64,000 nt of DNA from Epiperipatus broadwayi (GCA_028023455.1 JAQFVV010012404.1:15365000-15428999), one strand, 5' to 3'; shown: positions 47,110 to 58,509, counted from the stretch's first letter. Program-made: numbers and translations. The notes: a model not told the origin generated them from the letters alone.

Positions 47110-47570
47110 CTAGTATTAATTGTTAAATGTTTTTTTTTTTTTTTTTAAAGGAAAAATCAAACATTATTTAAACTATTTAATTACATTCAATTTTTACTAA
47201 TAACATATTGGTTAGTATATAAAACAATTTCTCAAGCAGTATAATTCTCTTCTCTTCTTTAAGTATTGCTCAACTAACTAGTGACAATACTAGCCTAATC
47301 AAACATTTGTGAATACTGGATTTAAAAAAATATTCTTAACAAACTAGAGTAGCCTAGTTAATTAGAGCATCACCTAAAATTCAGTATTCATGGATATAAA
47401 GATTACTGGTTCAATTCTGACACTATCAGCAACACCTGAAGAAGAGAGAAAAATAACATTTCAAATGTTATGTCATATCCAACCTATGTGTTATTATTTA
47501 ACAGTTGAATGCATTTGAAAAGTTTAAATCAAGTTAAATTTTTCTAAAGACATTTAATAATTAGTACTAG
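47110..47570. mobile_element. Foldback/MITE-like element with a tRNA-like interior
   Basis: Ends CTAGTATTAATTGTTAAATG and its imperfect reverse complement (CATTTAATAATTAGTACTAG). The arms continue inward for about 100 bases (TACATTCAATT...TAATAACATAT against ATGTGTTATT...AACAGTTGAATG). The arms match those of the copy at 54297-54615, so this is a repeat family. The interior, absent from the other copy, includes a tRNA-like stretch (next entry). Confidence 0.65.
47345..47425 (+). repeat. tRNA-like sequence inside the foldback element
   Basis: TAGCCTAGTTAATTAGAGCA resembles a pol III A-box region (TRGCNNAGTNNTTAGAGC) and GGTTCAATTCTGAC about 45 bases later resembles a B-box. The spacing fits a tRNA or SINE head, but the acceptor and T stems do not pair well, so it is probably not a functional tRNA gene. 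Confidence 0.4.
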
Positions 47571-48560
47571 TTTTCGAAATAGTCTACCATATAATTACAA
47601 ATGAGATGTCATAATCACAAATTTTCAGACAAACATATATATATCTTCTACTTTTTCAACATAATGAAAATTTCTTAGAACATAAAACTAAATTGTGGAT
47701 ATTTGATATATTTATTAAGTTGAATAACTAATATTATTAATTTATCAGTACACTATTACAATCTACAAAATTATTTTCTATATTTTATTTATCATGAATC
47801 TTATTCCATGTGCTTTCAGTATTTATGCTTTTATAGTAAAGTATATATCTACTTTTCAATTCAATTACCTTTTCAATTCTCTAAGATCATAAAATTTAGT
47901 AATGTTCCATCTGAATATCTGAGAGTTTTTCCCATTTCTATGATCTTCATGAACAACTTTATTTAGCTTTCTACCATTATAATAGTTAAACAAAACATTT
48001 GCAATTAGGAGATTCTTACAACATTCGATGTTTGATAAATAATTATCTTGTAAGATAATTTTATAATTTTCAGAAGATGAAGATGTAAATTCATAAAAAA
48101 AAAATCATTTTCAGTCATGTAATCATTCATCTTGCCTTCAGCAATACCCAATAGATTTATTATTAAGAACTATGAAGCATCTGAGATAGAAGACTAAGCA
48201 GTTCTTTTTTTAACTCAATATTCAGGCTAATGCTTCTTAATGTGCAACCCATCTATGCTTGTATGTTATGAATAATACCCACACTAACATCAAATGCAAG
48301 ACTAGAATATATGTAAAGGTCATTAAAAATTTGTCTTACTCAGATCTTTTAAAATCTCAAAGAGTAATCAAAAGATCTTTCAATTAATAGAAAACTTTAT
48401 GTATCAACAAATATAATATATTATTATAATTAAACATATTATATAAGCTATTAATTATATACATATTGAACCTGATTGAAATCCGATTCAATAGTGTCAT
48501 ATACAAAAAAAAAAAGAAATTTATTAAGCTTTTAATTTTCATTAAACGTAGAGTTTAATT
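47571..48560. other. AT-rich non-coding DNA
   Basis: No gene or repeat recognised. Confidence 0.5.
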
Positions 48561-50640
48561 TTTCATTATTATTTAAAAAGAATGCGTGTATCAAAACACA
48601 CGTTTATATGTAAAATGGATTTTTTTTAAAAAAATGTTTTTCGTTTATTTTAAAATAGTTTTCATATACCGCCTGTTTTTAAATCCATTTGATTTAAAAA
48701 CAAGCTGGCTAGCTAATTGCATTCCTGTTGCTTTTATTTTAATTAGTGTTAACAATTTTTATAGTGGAGATTTGATTTTTATGTTGTTGTTTTCATTTCA
48801 ATAAACCCTGGGTGGAATTCTTAAATAGATTGAGCGGGAGGTTAATATTTGCCCTGCCTAAGGCGTAGAAATTGGACAACAAGTAAAGTGTTTCGCGGGA
48901 AATGGAGCAACATATAAATAGCCCCAAAAATTTGGAGTGTCAGAATTCATTGTTCGTTGATAGACAAGCTGTTTATCAAGTGAGAATTTATATCAGCGCG
49001 GACATTTAATTTCTTAAAGGACATCAGCTGTGATCAAATACTTAGGCCTACAACAAAATGAAAAATTCTATACTTGTTACCACCACCCGGATGGCTTGCT
49101 AACTCCACAAAAGACGGATCCCTGACTTCCAAGTTTGCTCCAGTAATGCCTTGAACACCTAAAAGAAGCCGGAACCTCTCTACATCTACTTTGCTGCCTA
49201 AAGAACCTGAAAATAAACTTAAGTAAAAGTGCGCACTCTACGTGAACTTTGTTTTACCGAAAGGTAACTATTTTCATTTTTATTCTTCCCAGGGTAAATT
49301 AATTCTCATTAAATCTCCGCTCAATCTAATCATAAATATGTCTTCTTAAATCAATATAGCCTCATATTTAATATTTGCTGTGTTTTCCAATATTTTATAG
49401 TGTGTCTTAGAATCTTAGTTTTAAGATTCTAATTTGCTTTCCGTTTTGTTTATTGGAGAGTGATGAATGAGTTTTATATTTTACACCTCGCTTTTATAAA
49501 TGCTTTAGCAGCCTCGTATATATATATATTTTTATGCTTACCTGTAATTATTTAGTATTCAATAATTAATTTGTAATTTTATATTCTGTGTTTACCCTAG
49601 TGCTTAACCTCCAAAAATCTTTTGGCTGATGACTTTATTGTCTGATTTTCGCAGGTGGAGATTTCGTTTCTAAGATCTCTAAAAGCGGAAATTAGAATTG
49701 TGTTTTTCTTTGTAATTTTATAAGTCGTCAGCAGGAAGATAAAATTTATCCTTTCTTAAATTACAGGTGAGCGATACTTTCGTTCTGCTAAAGTGTTTAC
49801 AACTTTTAAGATTTTCGTACTCCGTGCACTCTCCGATAGATTCATTTGTGTATTTATTACGTGTGCTTTAAATTTATCAGAGCGTGTACTCAGAATTTGT
49901 TTGTAAGTTTATTTTCTTTTCGTTATTTGCTGGGACAGACGTAACTGTTTTTCTAATCATTTACTTGTCTCTTATTGAGACCATTAATTATTAATTTTAA
50001 AGTATTTTTCGCCAATCATTTGGCTGGAATTCACCAGTTTAATTGTTTTTTCATTTCAATGATATTTTTCGATTGTTCTTGGGGTGGATCAATCGCCGTT
50101 ATTTTAAACGTAGTAATTGGTACAGTTCATACCGATATAAGGACATTCAAGATCTGACCATGTTTAGATCTTGAACAGCTCATCGGCACTGGTTCTTTGA
50201 TCTATTTCAAGGGCATATGGTTTAAGTATCTGAAAGGGAAAACCAGTGTTTAAGTGAATCCTCTGCTGAATGAAATTTGCTTCCTCCCTTTTAACTTTGT
50301 TTATTAGAAGATCAGTCAGTCTGCCATAGCTTTGCCTTTAGTATTTCTGGTACACGTCTGAGTTAACTCACATTTATTATGTCATAAACTTATATTTAAT
50401 AATTTATTTTCTCATAATAAAATTTATGAAATATGTTTAACTTAATTTGGCTGACGTTTGTCTTTGTGCTTTTGTCTCAATTGTCTAAACAATTTAAGAT
50501 CTCTTGTTTCTTCCTGAGTCTAGTCGGCGCAAACCATCATCATCATCTATTCTGATTACAGTAAACAAATTTTCCAGACACGTAGTGGTCTGGTGGCGCC
50601 CTCTGTTTCAGAATAGATTGATAGACGAAATTAAAAGCTT
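48561..50640 (+). mobile_element. Probable solo LTR or LTR-leader fragment with promoter
   Basis: A stretch with more G+C than its neighbours and no coding frame. It has a TATA-like ACATATAAATAGCCCC at 48910-48925, followed about 20 bases later by TCAGAATTC, an initiator-like start. Near the far end TGGTGGCGCCCTCTG (50591-50605) resembles the TGGCGCC primer-binding site that follows 5' LTRs of many Ty3/gypsy elements. No gag or pol follows: after 50700 there is a TA microsatellite and then AT-rich DNA. Boundaries are not defined, and an inverted AGATTGAGCGG at 48826 and about 49320 suggests a smaller TIR element may be involved instead. Confidence 0.4.
48910..48960 (+). promoter_or_regulatory. 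TATA box and initiator-like site
   Basis: TATAAATAGCCCC followed by GTGTCAGAATTCATT with spacing typical of an RNA polymerase II core promoter in LTR elements. Inferred from motif and spacing only. Confidence 0.4.
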
Positions 50641-51890
50641 TCGTCCGGCACAATATGTATAAATAAATAGACAATCAATATTCAGATTATATTATTGAAA
50701 CACTAATATATATATATATATATCTGCCACATAGAATGCATTAATATGACCAGCATGTGTACCTATGCTTGACAAATGAGATATTTTTTTCACACTCTTC
50801 TTTCTCTGTTATTATCTGGCTTTAATTATTGGACTGAGTGTACTTTTAATATTAAGTACTATAATCATTATATTCTTATTTCATTGTGCTGCTGCTTCTA
50901 TAAATATATAATCTTTCTTGTGATAATTATGTAAATGGGCCCATTGACATATTCCACTTGTGATACAATTGAATATTTCTCTCTTCTAAGACGTTCTTAT
51001 GGCTAGCTATGAACCATGCCATTGCTATCTTCCTCTTTTGGTCATCACATTCTCTGTATATATTATGATTACACAAATACATCTACAACATACTAAATAC
51101 TGTTATTGTTTTTATATATTCAATAAGTATAAAAATAACTATATTCTTGTTACATATAAGGTTTTTGAAATAGTAAATTAACATTTTTTTTTTCATTTTT
51201 GTGAATGAAATTAAGTCAAGCATCACTTCTTAAAATAATCAATAAACAAGATAAAAATGTATTAATTTATTTACAAGATAATCAAAATTCATAATGTCAA
51301 TGGAATAGATTAAGATTTTTTGACCAACTTTTTTTAATTCAACTTTTTAAGATGACAAACAAATTAATTCAAAACCTTTTCCACAAGCAAGCGACTCTAA
51401 AAAAAAAAAAAAAAAAATCAATGTTGCAATCAGAGTTTACTTTAGTACTAATTAGCAATGACTAATAAGAACAGCTCAATCTCAGAAACAAATTATCCAA
51501 TATAAAGAAAAATAATTCATTGGTCAGACAGACATGTCTTTCATAAACCATAAAAATTCAAGGCATATTAAATATAGTTCCATTAAACACATTTATCAAG
51601 TGAGGATATTTAACTCATTAAAGCATTAAAAATGCCGAGTGAATCCTGATTTTTGATGAGTTTCTAGTGGTACTGCTACAAAATATAGATGACCTGTATT
51701 CTATTTACTAAAAAGTGAATTAATAATGGGAGTAAAATTTCCATAGAAATATTGTTAAAAATTTGATCTGTAAAACTGAGGTATACATTTTTATATCCTG
51801 ATAGAAAATGCAACAAATCAATGTACAAATATTAATATTACATGACACTGTAAATACATTTATTTAAAAATATAAATATATAGATTAAAT
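50641..51890. other. AT-rich non-coding DNA
   Basis: (TA)n at 50707-50723 and a run of A at 51399-51417. Nothing else recognised. Confidence 0.5.
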
Positions 51891-51892
51891 AA

Positions 51893-52010
51893 GCAGCAAC
51901 AACAACAACAAAATAATAATAATAAATCATAAATTTTTAATAATAATAATAGTAACACCACCACCATCAACAACAACAATAATAATAATAATAATAATGA
52001 TGATGATGAG
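51893..52010. repeat. Compound trinucleotide microsatellite
   Basis: Runs of AAC, AAT, ACC and ATG triplets (for example AATAATAATAATAATAATG followed by ATGATGATG). Confidence 0.9.
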
Positions 52011-52515
52011 TATGTTAAAAGTATCCTGCTATTTTTAATATTATTACTTGCAACTCCATCATAAAAAGTAATTTAAAATTATTTCTTTAAAAACAAGAAC
52101 AAAATTTAATTACATTGTAAAAGTGCAAATATTCATGTGTGCACCTGTGGAAACCCCCCCCCCCCACTTAGTTCACAGCTTTGGTTAAAGATAATGTAAA
52201 TGGCTGCCACTCCTTCAGTATTACATAAAGGCAGTGAAAAAACAAATCTAAGAAAAAATGTTACTTTAATTAATAAAAAATGTTTGCTGATATTGCAAAA
52301 AAAAAAACAAAAAAACTTTAGTATCTCAGAACTAATTACAAACATGAGTTTTAATCCCTCCTCTCAAAGATTCAGAAAATCTACAAACCAATATTGAAAA
52401 TTTAGATTTACAAAATGAAAAGGTGAAGAAACACAATCCACCCACACCCCTTCTATAATAAGGACTGCTGATATGCTAGACAGCATTTCTAAAAAGTTCC
52501 ACAACACTATTCTTA

Positions 52516-53170
52516 ATGGACTACTTACCACAATCTGCCATTTTTTTCAGATATTGCTCAATAGTTTTATCAGCTACAGATATATTCATTGTTCTTTGTA
52601 AAAATTTCCAAGAATTTTGTTATATGAAGCACTCACTTTGTATAATCTACGAGATAGTGTTCTACACTTATCCCAATCGAAGATATCTGATCATAGAATT
52701 CTATGAACAAAACCAGAAAAATAGATTTAAAATGAAGATCAAAACACGGGACCATTTTGCTCTAATTGCTGTAGATGAAAACAAACAGAGATATATAACT
52801 GGCATATTGAAAAAAACATACCTAGGTTACTCCACACAGGATTTTCAAAAATTAATGGCCTTTTTGGAAAGTTGTCTCATTGCAACCAGTTTATCTAAAG
52901 GATATCCAAGTTCCAAAATACAGCAATAGCCATGAGTTTAAAGTTAAGCTAAATAAAACATTGATCCAATCAATATTCCTACTCAGATTACAGACCAAGA
53001 GGCAATAGCTTGCCTATGCATAAGAGGATTAAAGCCATAATATTTTTCTTGTCACAACCATGGTCATCTAGCGATCAACTCCACAACCACTCTATGCTTA
53101 TGGTGTAATCAGGTGGGTAACCATACACCTAGATGCATTCATAATCAAAACCAAGACAATAGTAACAAAA
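52516..53170 (+). pseudogene. LINE ORF1 remnant with zinc knuckles
   Basis: An open frame at 52516-52926 has no clear family on its own, but the DNA after it reads YFSCHNHGHLA (near 53040-53070) and LCLWCNQVGNHTPRC (near 53094-53138). These are two eroded CCHC-type knuckles of the sort that end ORF1 of L1/Tx1-like LINEs; the first has Tyr where the leading Cys should be. The location just upstream of a LINE endonuclease supports this. Stops interrupt the frame, so it is dead. Confidence 0.5.
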
Positions 53171-53970
53171 CATCTAATACACACACAATCTCTCCCTCAA
53201 AATGAAGATGCTTCACCAAGTGACCTCTCCATCAAGCAGACAAATCAAACATTTAGTACAGCCACTAACATCAGCAGCAAAACTGCTCAGACTGATGATA
53301 ATCAAACTCTCACCTCATCAGCCAAACTATGTAAACAGTTAGATTCAACTCATATAGCTAAGGTACAACATTCAATTATTCACAAGGACAATATTAGCCA
53401 ATTTTCACCTATAATAAACAAGACCAGCATATATGTCATGGATACACTGACAACACCATTACCAATATATGAAAGCTGTGATACAGAATATACTTCCAAA
53501 AGAAAACCTGGGTGACCATGAAAAGATCATGGTAATAAAAAAATAAAAACACTTGATACTAAAATTAACCTAACATACTCCACTAATAATAGCATTTATA
53601 ACCTAGAATCCTGTAGCCCCTACTTAAAAGATGCTCAATAAAAACAGGAAGCTCTGAGTCCAAAAATCTTCATTTATTTACCAAAACCCCAAACTCAGGC
53701 AATGAATCAAAAACAAACACTGAAGAAAAACATATACACTAGTATATCAACAGATATCAAACCATCCCTGTTTAAAAAAATAATGCGAACAAAACATCTC
53801 TTAAATATTTTGATGCCCTAGATGCCAGCCCTGATAACTTTAATTTTGAAGCCATTTATATTCATACAATCATTTTTCTAAACCTTATAAATAAGGCAAC
53901 AAATGAAAATCTCAAACCAGTCAAATTCTCAAAACATATAATCTATTTTTTCTATTCATTTACTTTCAAC
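53171..53970 (+). pseudogene. Eroded LINE ORF1 tail and inter-ORF region
   Basis: Ser-, Thr-, Asn- and Gln-rich fragments in several frames, without an intact protein. The base composition matches the neighbouring LINE pieces. Assigned by position. Confidence 0.35.
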
Positions 53971-55060
53971 ATGAAAATAAAGATAAGAGCTTTCAATGTT
54001 CGAGGTCTAAACTCAATTCAAAAAAACTTTCAGCTAAGTAAATGGATTCAATTTACACAGCCACACATCCCGAGTTTTGTGGAAACAAAAAATATATAGT
54101 GGATTCTAAGAATGACCCCACAACCTATCTAAAAACCCAAGGCTTTTGCACATGTTCACGACATTCATCATCACCTTCAGGAGGCACTGGCCTGGACATC
54201 ACAAGACTCTTCCAATTTTCATCCTTTAAAATCATATACAACATTTCAGACATACTTATAGTCAGTGTTTTCCTGAACGTTTGTGATGATGGTGTTCTAA
54301 TTGTATTTTTATATTGTACTATTTCCATAATCTAATATATGTATTGAATGTCTTTAGAAAATTTAACTTTATTTAAATATTCCATATACATTCAATTGTT
54401 AGTAATAGCATATCCGATGCTAATATTGTCACTGATCAGGCCAGCAACACATGAAAACGAGAGGCGAAAAATACCTCTTGAAATGCTGTGCATATAATAA
54501 CCTGTTTGATGTGCTATTACTAACAGTTGAATGTATTTGGAATATTTATTTGATTTTTTTAAAGACATTCAATACACATATTAGATTATGGAAATGGTCC
54601 AATATAAAAATAACTACTTATAGTCACCTTTTGCCACCATACTGTTGCACTCAACATAATTTTTCTTTACATGCCCCTGGCAGCAATAATTTTTCTTTAC
54701 ATACCTACTGGACCAATTGCCATCTCAAGATTGCTGTGTATCATCAACTCACTACTACCATGAACCTCTTACCCAGCTGTTTTAATGGGTGACCTTAATG
54801 TGAGTTATCACACTTTTGTTTCCAAGTGGCTACATCAACTTGCATATCCCTAATGAGAACTGAAGGTTTCTTACCACCCAGTTACAACTCATTCTACAAC
54901 CGTTGTCACACTTCACATATTGATCTGTGCTTTTATTCACCCATGCTTCATCACTTAATTAGGTTAACACTTAATCCCTCACCCTTTCTGATCACTCTAG
55001 TCAAATGCTTGAACTCTAAGTGCAATGCAAACATATACAATTCAACTTCATAAAACAATA
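53971..55060 (+). pseudogene. LINE ORF2 endonuclease (APE type) remnant, split by a MITE
   Basis: Starts at ATG 53971 with MKIKIRAFNVRGLNS, then PSFVETKN carrying the catalytic Glu and SGGTGLDI. After the inserted foldback element (54265-54615) the domain continues: LMGDLNVSYHTF (GDLN, about 54784-54815), then TSHIDLCFYSP (about 54909-54940) and, in another frame, SDHSSQM (about 54998-55018). These are the conserved motifs of the apurinic/apyrimidinic endonuclease of L1/Tx1-like LINEs. Stops (for example near 54097) and frameshifts show decay. The reverse transcriptase is not recognised downstream, so the copy is truncated or replaced. Confidence 0.75.
54265..54615. mobile_element. Foldback/MITE insertion in the LINE endonuclease
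   Basis: A 351-base insertion flanked by an 11-base direct repeat ACTTATAGTCA (54254-54264 and 54616-54626), which looks like a target-site duplication. Inverted arms (TTTTTATATTG, ATTTCCATAATCTAATATRT, GTATTGAATGTCTTT, TACATTCAAYTGTTAGTAAT) cover about 100 bases from each end. The left arm begins about 32 bases inside the duplication. Related to 47110-47570. The 9-11-base duplication and long inverted ends resemble Mutator-like MITEs. Confidence 0.7.
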
Positions 55061-55403
55061 AGAATAATTCTTCCTGCACACACTTGGATTTTTGTACTTT
55101 TGAAACATATCATTTAAACTTAGTACTATGCAAGTTGATCCTGTTCAACAGTATATTTCCTTTATCAACATTCTGTCATTCAATGTAAATCATATTACCA
55201 GAACCATCCCACCTCCCTCAAGATTCCTAACATTGGCTGATGAGTTACATAAAAGAATCACCATGTGTAAATCTGCACCAGATATCTAAGAACTTATAAA
55301 AAGAATTACACAAGTATATAATGAGACCTACAGCACTCTAAAAGAATACCTTGCCACAAGAAAGAAAACATTCTGTCTTAAAAAAACAACACACGTGAAT
55401 ACG

Positions 55404-55615
55404 ATGGTACATTATATGGGCTCTGGGATATCCTACACTGTCAGAGTTTCACAAGTCCTTGAAAGCAAGGGTGACACCAAAACTGGACAAGATATGATAG
55501 AACCAATATACAAATATCCATGTGAAGGTGGTCAGTCTGTGAGTGTTATTTGAGAGATGCATTCGAGAGCTGGAAAACTTCTTATCAGTGCAGCTGGTGG
55601 ATTAATCCTTTTTTT
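55404..55615 (+). pseudogene. Biotinyl/lipoyl-domain-like gene fragment
   Basis: The frame from 55404 reads GSGISYTVRVSQVLESKGDT, then KTGQDMIEPIYKYPCEGG, SVSVI, a TGA, and EMHSRAGKLLISAAGG. The pattern VxxVLxxKGDxxxxGQDxIExxxK ... V...AGKLLI is that of a biotinyl or lipoyl attachment domain (as in carboxylases or 2-oxoacid dehydrogenase E2), with the Lys of YKYP where the modified Lys would be. A stop, the absence of the rest of such an enzyme and the position in LINE debris suggest a pseudogene or single relic exon. Recognised by pattern only. Confidence 0.3.
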
Positions 55616-55819
55616 TTTATAAAAAAAATTTGAATGGAGTGAAGACCTAATCCATTTCTGATTAGTGGAAGACTAAGTCATTTTACAGAGATAGAGACTA
55701 CTTTTCTGCACCATAATAGTTTGCTGCAGAATGAGTAAATGGACCAAATGAAAGATTTAGTGAAGTTTATGATTGGTGAGTAATAGGTTATTTTTGTAGT
55801 TACAAGCTGATTGAAAAGG

Positions 55820-55932
55820 CATATTTTTGCATATAATAAGAGATAGGTTTTGGAGAGAGAATTTGTTATGCATTTAGCACATATAATGAGAGGTAGGTTT
55901 TGGAGAGAGAATTTGTTATGTATTTAGCATCA
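55820..55932. repeat. Tandem duplication of about 52 bases
   Basis: ATATAATRAGAGRTAGGTTT and TGGAGAGAGAATTTGTTATG occur twice in succession with few differences. Confidence 0.85.
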
Positions 55933-56338
55933 TCTTTTAGTTTTTTCTGGATCTTTTATCTCATTCCAGAGGGCCCTAGGTAGAAAGGAAATCCAAGCAA
56001 ATTAGTTGGTAGATAAATGTCTTGGAGCATTTATAATATGCTGTAGACTTAACTACTGATCCTCAGCCACCAATGCTAAATATGAACAACAATAAGTTGA
56101 TACAGGCATTAAAAAAAAACGGTCATTTAAGGCTAAATCTTCATGCTCTGCCTACCTCCTATTTTCTTAAATACTGCAGGTTTCACACCAAAATTGATGC
56201 CTTTTGTTCCTTGTGCCACAGGGAAAAAAGAAATGCAATAGCACCTATTCCACACATGTACAGCTCTGATAAATACTCTAAGAAATTATGATTAACACAT
56301 ATAGACGGACATCACACTTGATAACATAATAGAAACAC
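55933..56338. other. Non-coding DNA with an unassigned short frame
   Basis: A 72-codon frame at 56073-56291 contains FCSLCHREKRN, but no family is recognised. Otherwise nothing seen. Confidence 0.35.
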
Positions 56339-56418
56339 TCAGTAAAAGCTCAATACTGGCAGCCTGTGCAGCAACTTTTTGTTCAAATACTTGGTGGTGC
56401 ACCAGATGTGCTTTCTAC

Positions 56419-56559
56419 CTTTGAAAGAAATACCAGAAGGTACCCAGCCACATTCTCTAATAAGCTTGAACAGTTGAAGGCCAGGGATGGCAAAATTTGC
56501 ACACTCAAATATTTTTGCTGCTACATGGTCACTATTAAATATCTGAGCCAGGCCATAAC
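56419..56559 (-). other. Exon-like segment
   Basis: On the minus strand 141 bases (47 codons) read YGLAQIFNSDHVAAKIFECA and NFAIPGLQLFKLIRECGWVP without a stop. It is preceded by TTTGTTTCAG (acceptor-like) and followed by GTAGAAAG (donor-like). G+C is clearly above the surroundings and the composition is protein-like (hydrophobic with regular charges). The enclosing open frame runs from 56644 to 56339. I do not recognise the protein. It could be an exon of a minus-strand host gene, or another repeat-derived fragment. Confidence 0.35.
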
Positions 56560-56659
56560 CTGAAACAAACAAATGACCTTTGCTGTAACAAGAACAATTT
56601 TTTTTTGTCACACATCTCATTTTCAACAATCTTTTACACATCACATCTGTGTATTGAAT

Positions 56660-57420
56660 AGCCCAAAGGATTTATTCAATTCAATCAAAAATTATTTTAA
56701 ATAGATGAACTAAATCCCCACACAATAAAAATAGAATAATAGGCAAATACACAGTTTACATTTATCAGACACCTGCTTAATAATTTATTTGAACTGTACC
56801 AATAACATCTATTTGTTTCTTCTAAAGCTATGTAGTTTCAACCATGTATTTTTAACAATGAAACTTTATGAACAATAAAGTTTGAATTGAATCATCATCA
56901 TCATCATAATCATATAATAACAATTAAAAAAAGTTCTGAATGAAAAAATACAATTAGTATTTCTCCATTACATTAATTTTAAAAGGATAATTAAATGTTA
57001 TTCTCATCTTCAAATTCAGATCATTCTTAAATATTTTTAATGAAATAAAGTGCATCTTTTTACTAATTTCCAAATAACAAGTCATAAATATTTGGCAGTA
57101 TTTTTTAGGATTTTCACATTTATAAGTTTAATTACTTCAAAATGTCATAGTCAATATTTTAAATGTGAATCAAAAGTTTTATCCAAACAATCTTGCACTA
57201 AATTTTTATTTGCACTATGCTTTTCATTTACAATTTTAAAAGTAATTTTTTGTTTGGAAAGGATTATTGCCGGTGTGTGTATATATATATGACAAATTAC
57301 TACACTTTAATTGATAAATGTCAAATGTGCTGCCCTCAAAACTTTGATACAAATCACTTAATGAATATATTAATAATTTTTATTAGTCACTATAGTCTAA
57401 TAGATTATCCAATAATGAAT
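56660..57420. other. AT-rich non-coding DNA
   Basis: An ATC/ATA triplet run at 56893-56915; no gene recognised. Confidence 0.5.
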
Positions 57421-57429
57421 AATACTTTT

Positions 57430-57625
57430 GTAGCACAATTTTCACTACAACCTTCTCATGCAATATAGACTGTTTTCTATCCACTTTTAACACCTTGCAA
57501 AGGAATGTATTCATAAACATTTGAAAAAAGATATGCGAAAAAGATGTATAATCCCAAATGCACATTAGGTGATGAGGCTATCAGCCTCATCACCTGGCCC
57601 AGACAACAATCTTTTACACATGACT
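57430..57625 (-). repeat. Dispersed repeat (family with SINE-like core), minus copy
   Basis: Reverse complement of the repeat at 57960-58140 and 58310-58500 (shared CTATCCACTTTTAACACCTTG, ATTCATAAACAT, TGCACAT and CTTTTACACA). Its core is replaced by a perfect 27-base palindrome (AGGTGATGAGGC...GCCTCATCACCT). Confidence 0.7.
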
Positions 57626-57639
57626 CTATCAATGCTCAG

Positions 57640-57956
<317 letters not shown>

Positions 57957-58145
57957 AAGAGATTGTAGTCTGGGCCAACTGATGAGTGCTGGTCCAGCAT
58001 GAAATGTGCATTTTACAGATCTTAGTACTTTTTCATAATCTTTGGTCATAGGTTTATGATTATATCCACCCACAAGGTGTTAAAAGTGGATAGAAGCCAG
58101 TCCCTACTTTGCATGAGTGGTATAGTGGCAATTGCATTACAGAAG
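57957..58145 (+). repeat. Dispersed repeat (family with SINE-like core), plus copy 1
   Basis: Contains GTCTGGGCCAACTGATGAGT and GCTGGTCCAGCATGAAATG, then CATAATCTTTGGTCATAGG and GTTAAAAGTGGATAGAAGCC. The first part matches the SINE copies at 18141 and 44168. An A-box-like TGGTATAGTGGC is at 58119-58130. Confidence 0.7.
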
Positions 58146-58289
58146 TATTAATCATTAATGGATAATCTATAGTCTAATGAATGACTATAGAATTACTGAT
58201 ATACTTTAAGTAATTTGTGTCAAAGTTGTGAAAGCATCACATTTGATGACATCAATTAAATTGTAGTAAATTGATATATATATAATGAG

Positions 58290-58500
58290 CAATGATAAAC
58301 GTGTGTAAAAGATTGTGGTCAGGATCAACTGATGACTGTTGGTTCAGCAAGAAATGTGCACCTTGGGAATTAAAGATCTTTTTCACATGTCTTTGGTCAT
58401 ATGTTTATGAATACCTCCCTCCACAAGATGTTAAAAATGGATAGAAACCCATCTCCCTACCTTGCGTGAGAGTGGTGTAGTGAAAATTGCATAAGAGAAA
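58290..58500 (+). repeat. Dispersed repeat (family with SINE-like core), plus copy 2
   Basis: A diverged direct copy of 57957-58145 with the same order of blocks (GATCAACTGATGACTG, GTTCAGCAAGAAATGTGCAC, CTTTGGTCATATGTTTATGA, GTTAAAAATGGATAGAAACC). Confidence 0.7.
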
Positions 58501-58509
58501 TATTATTTA

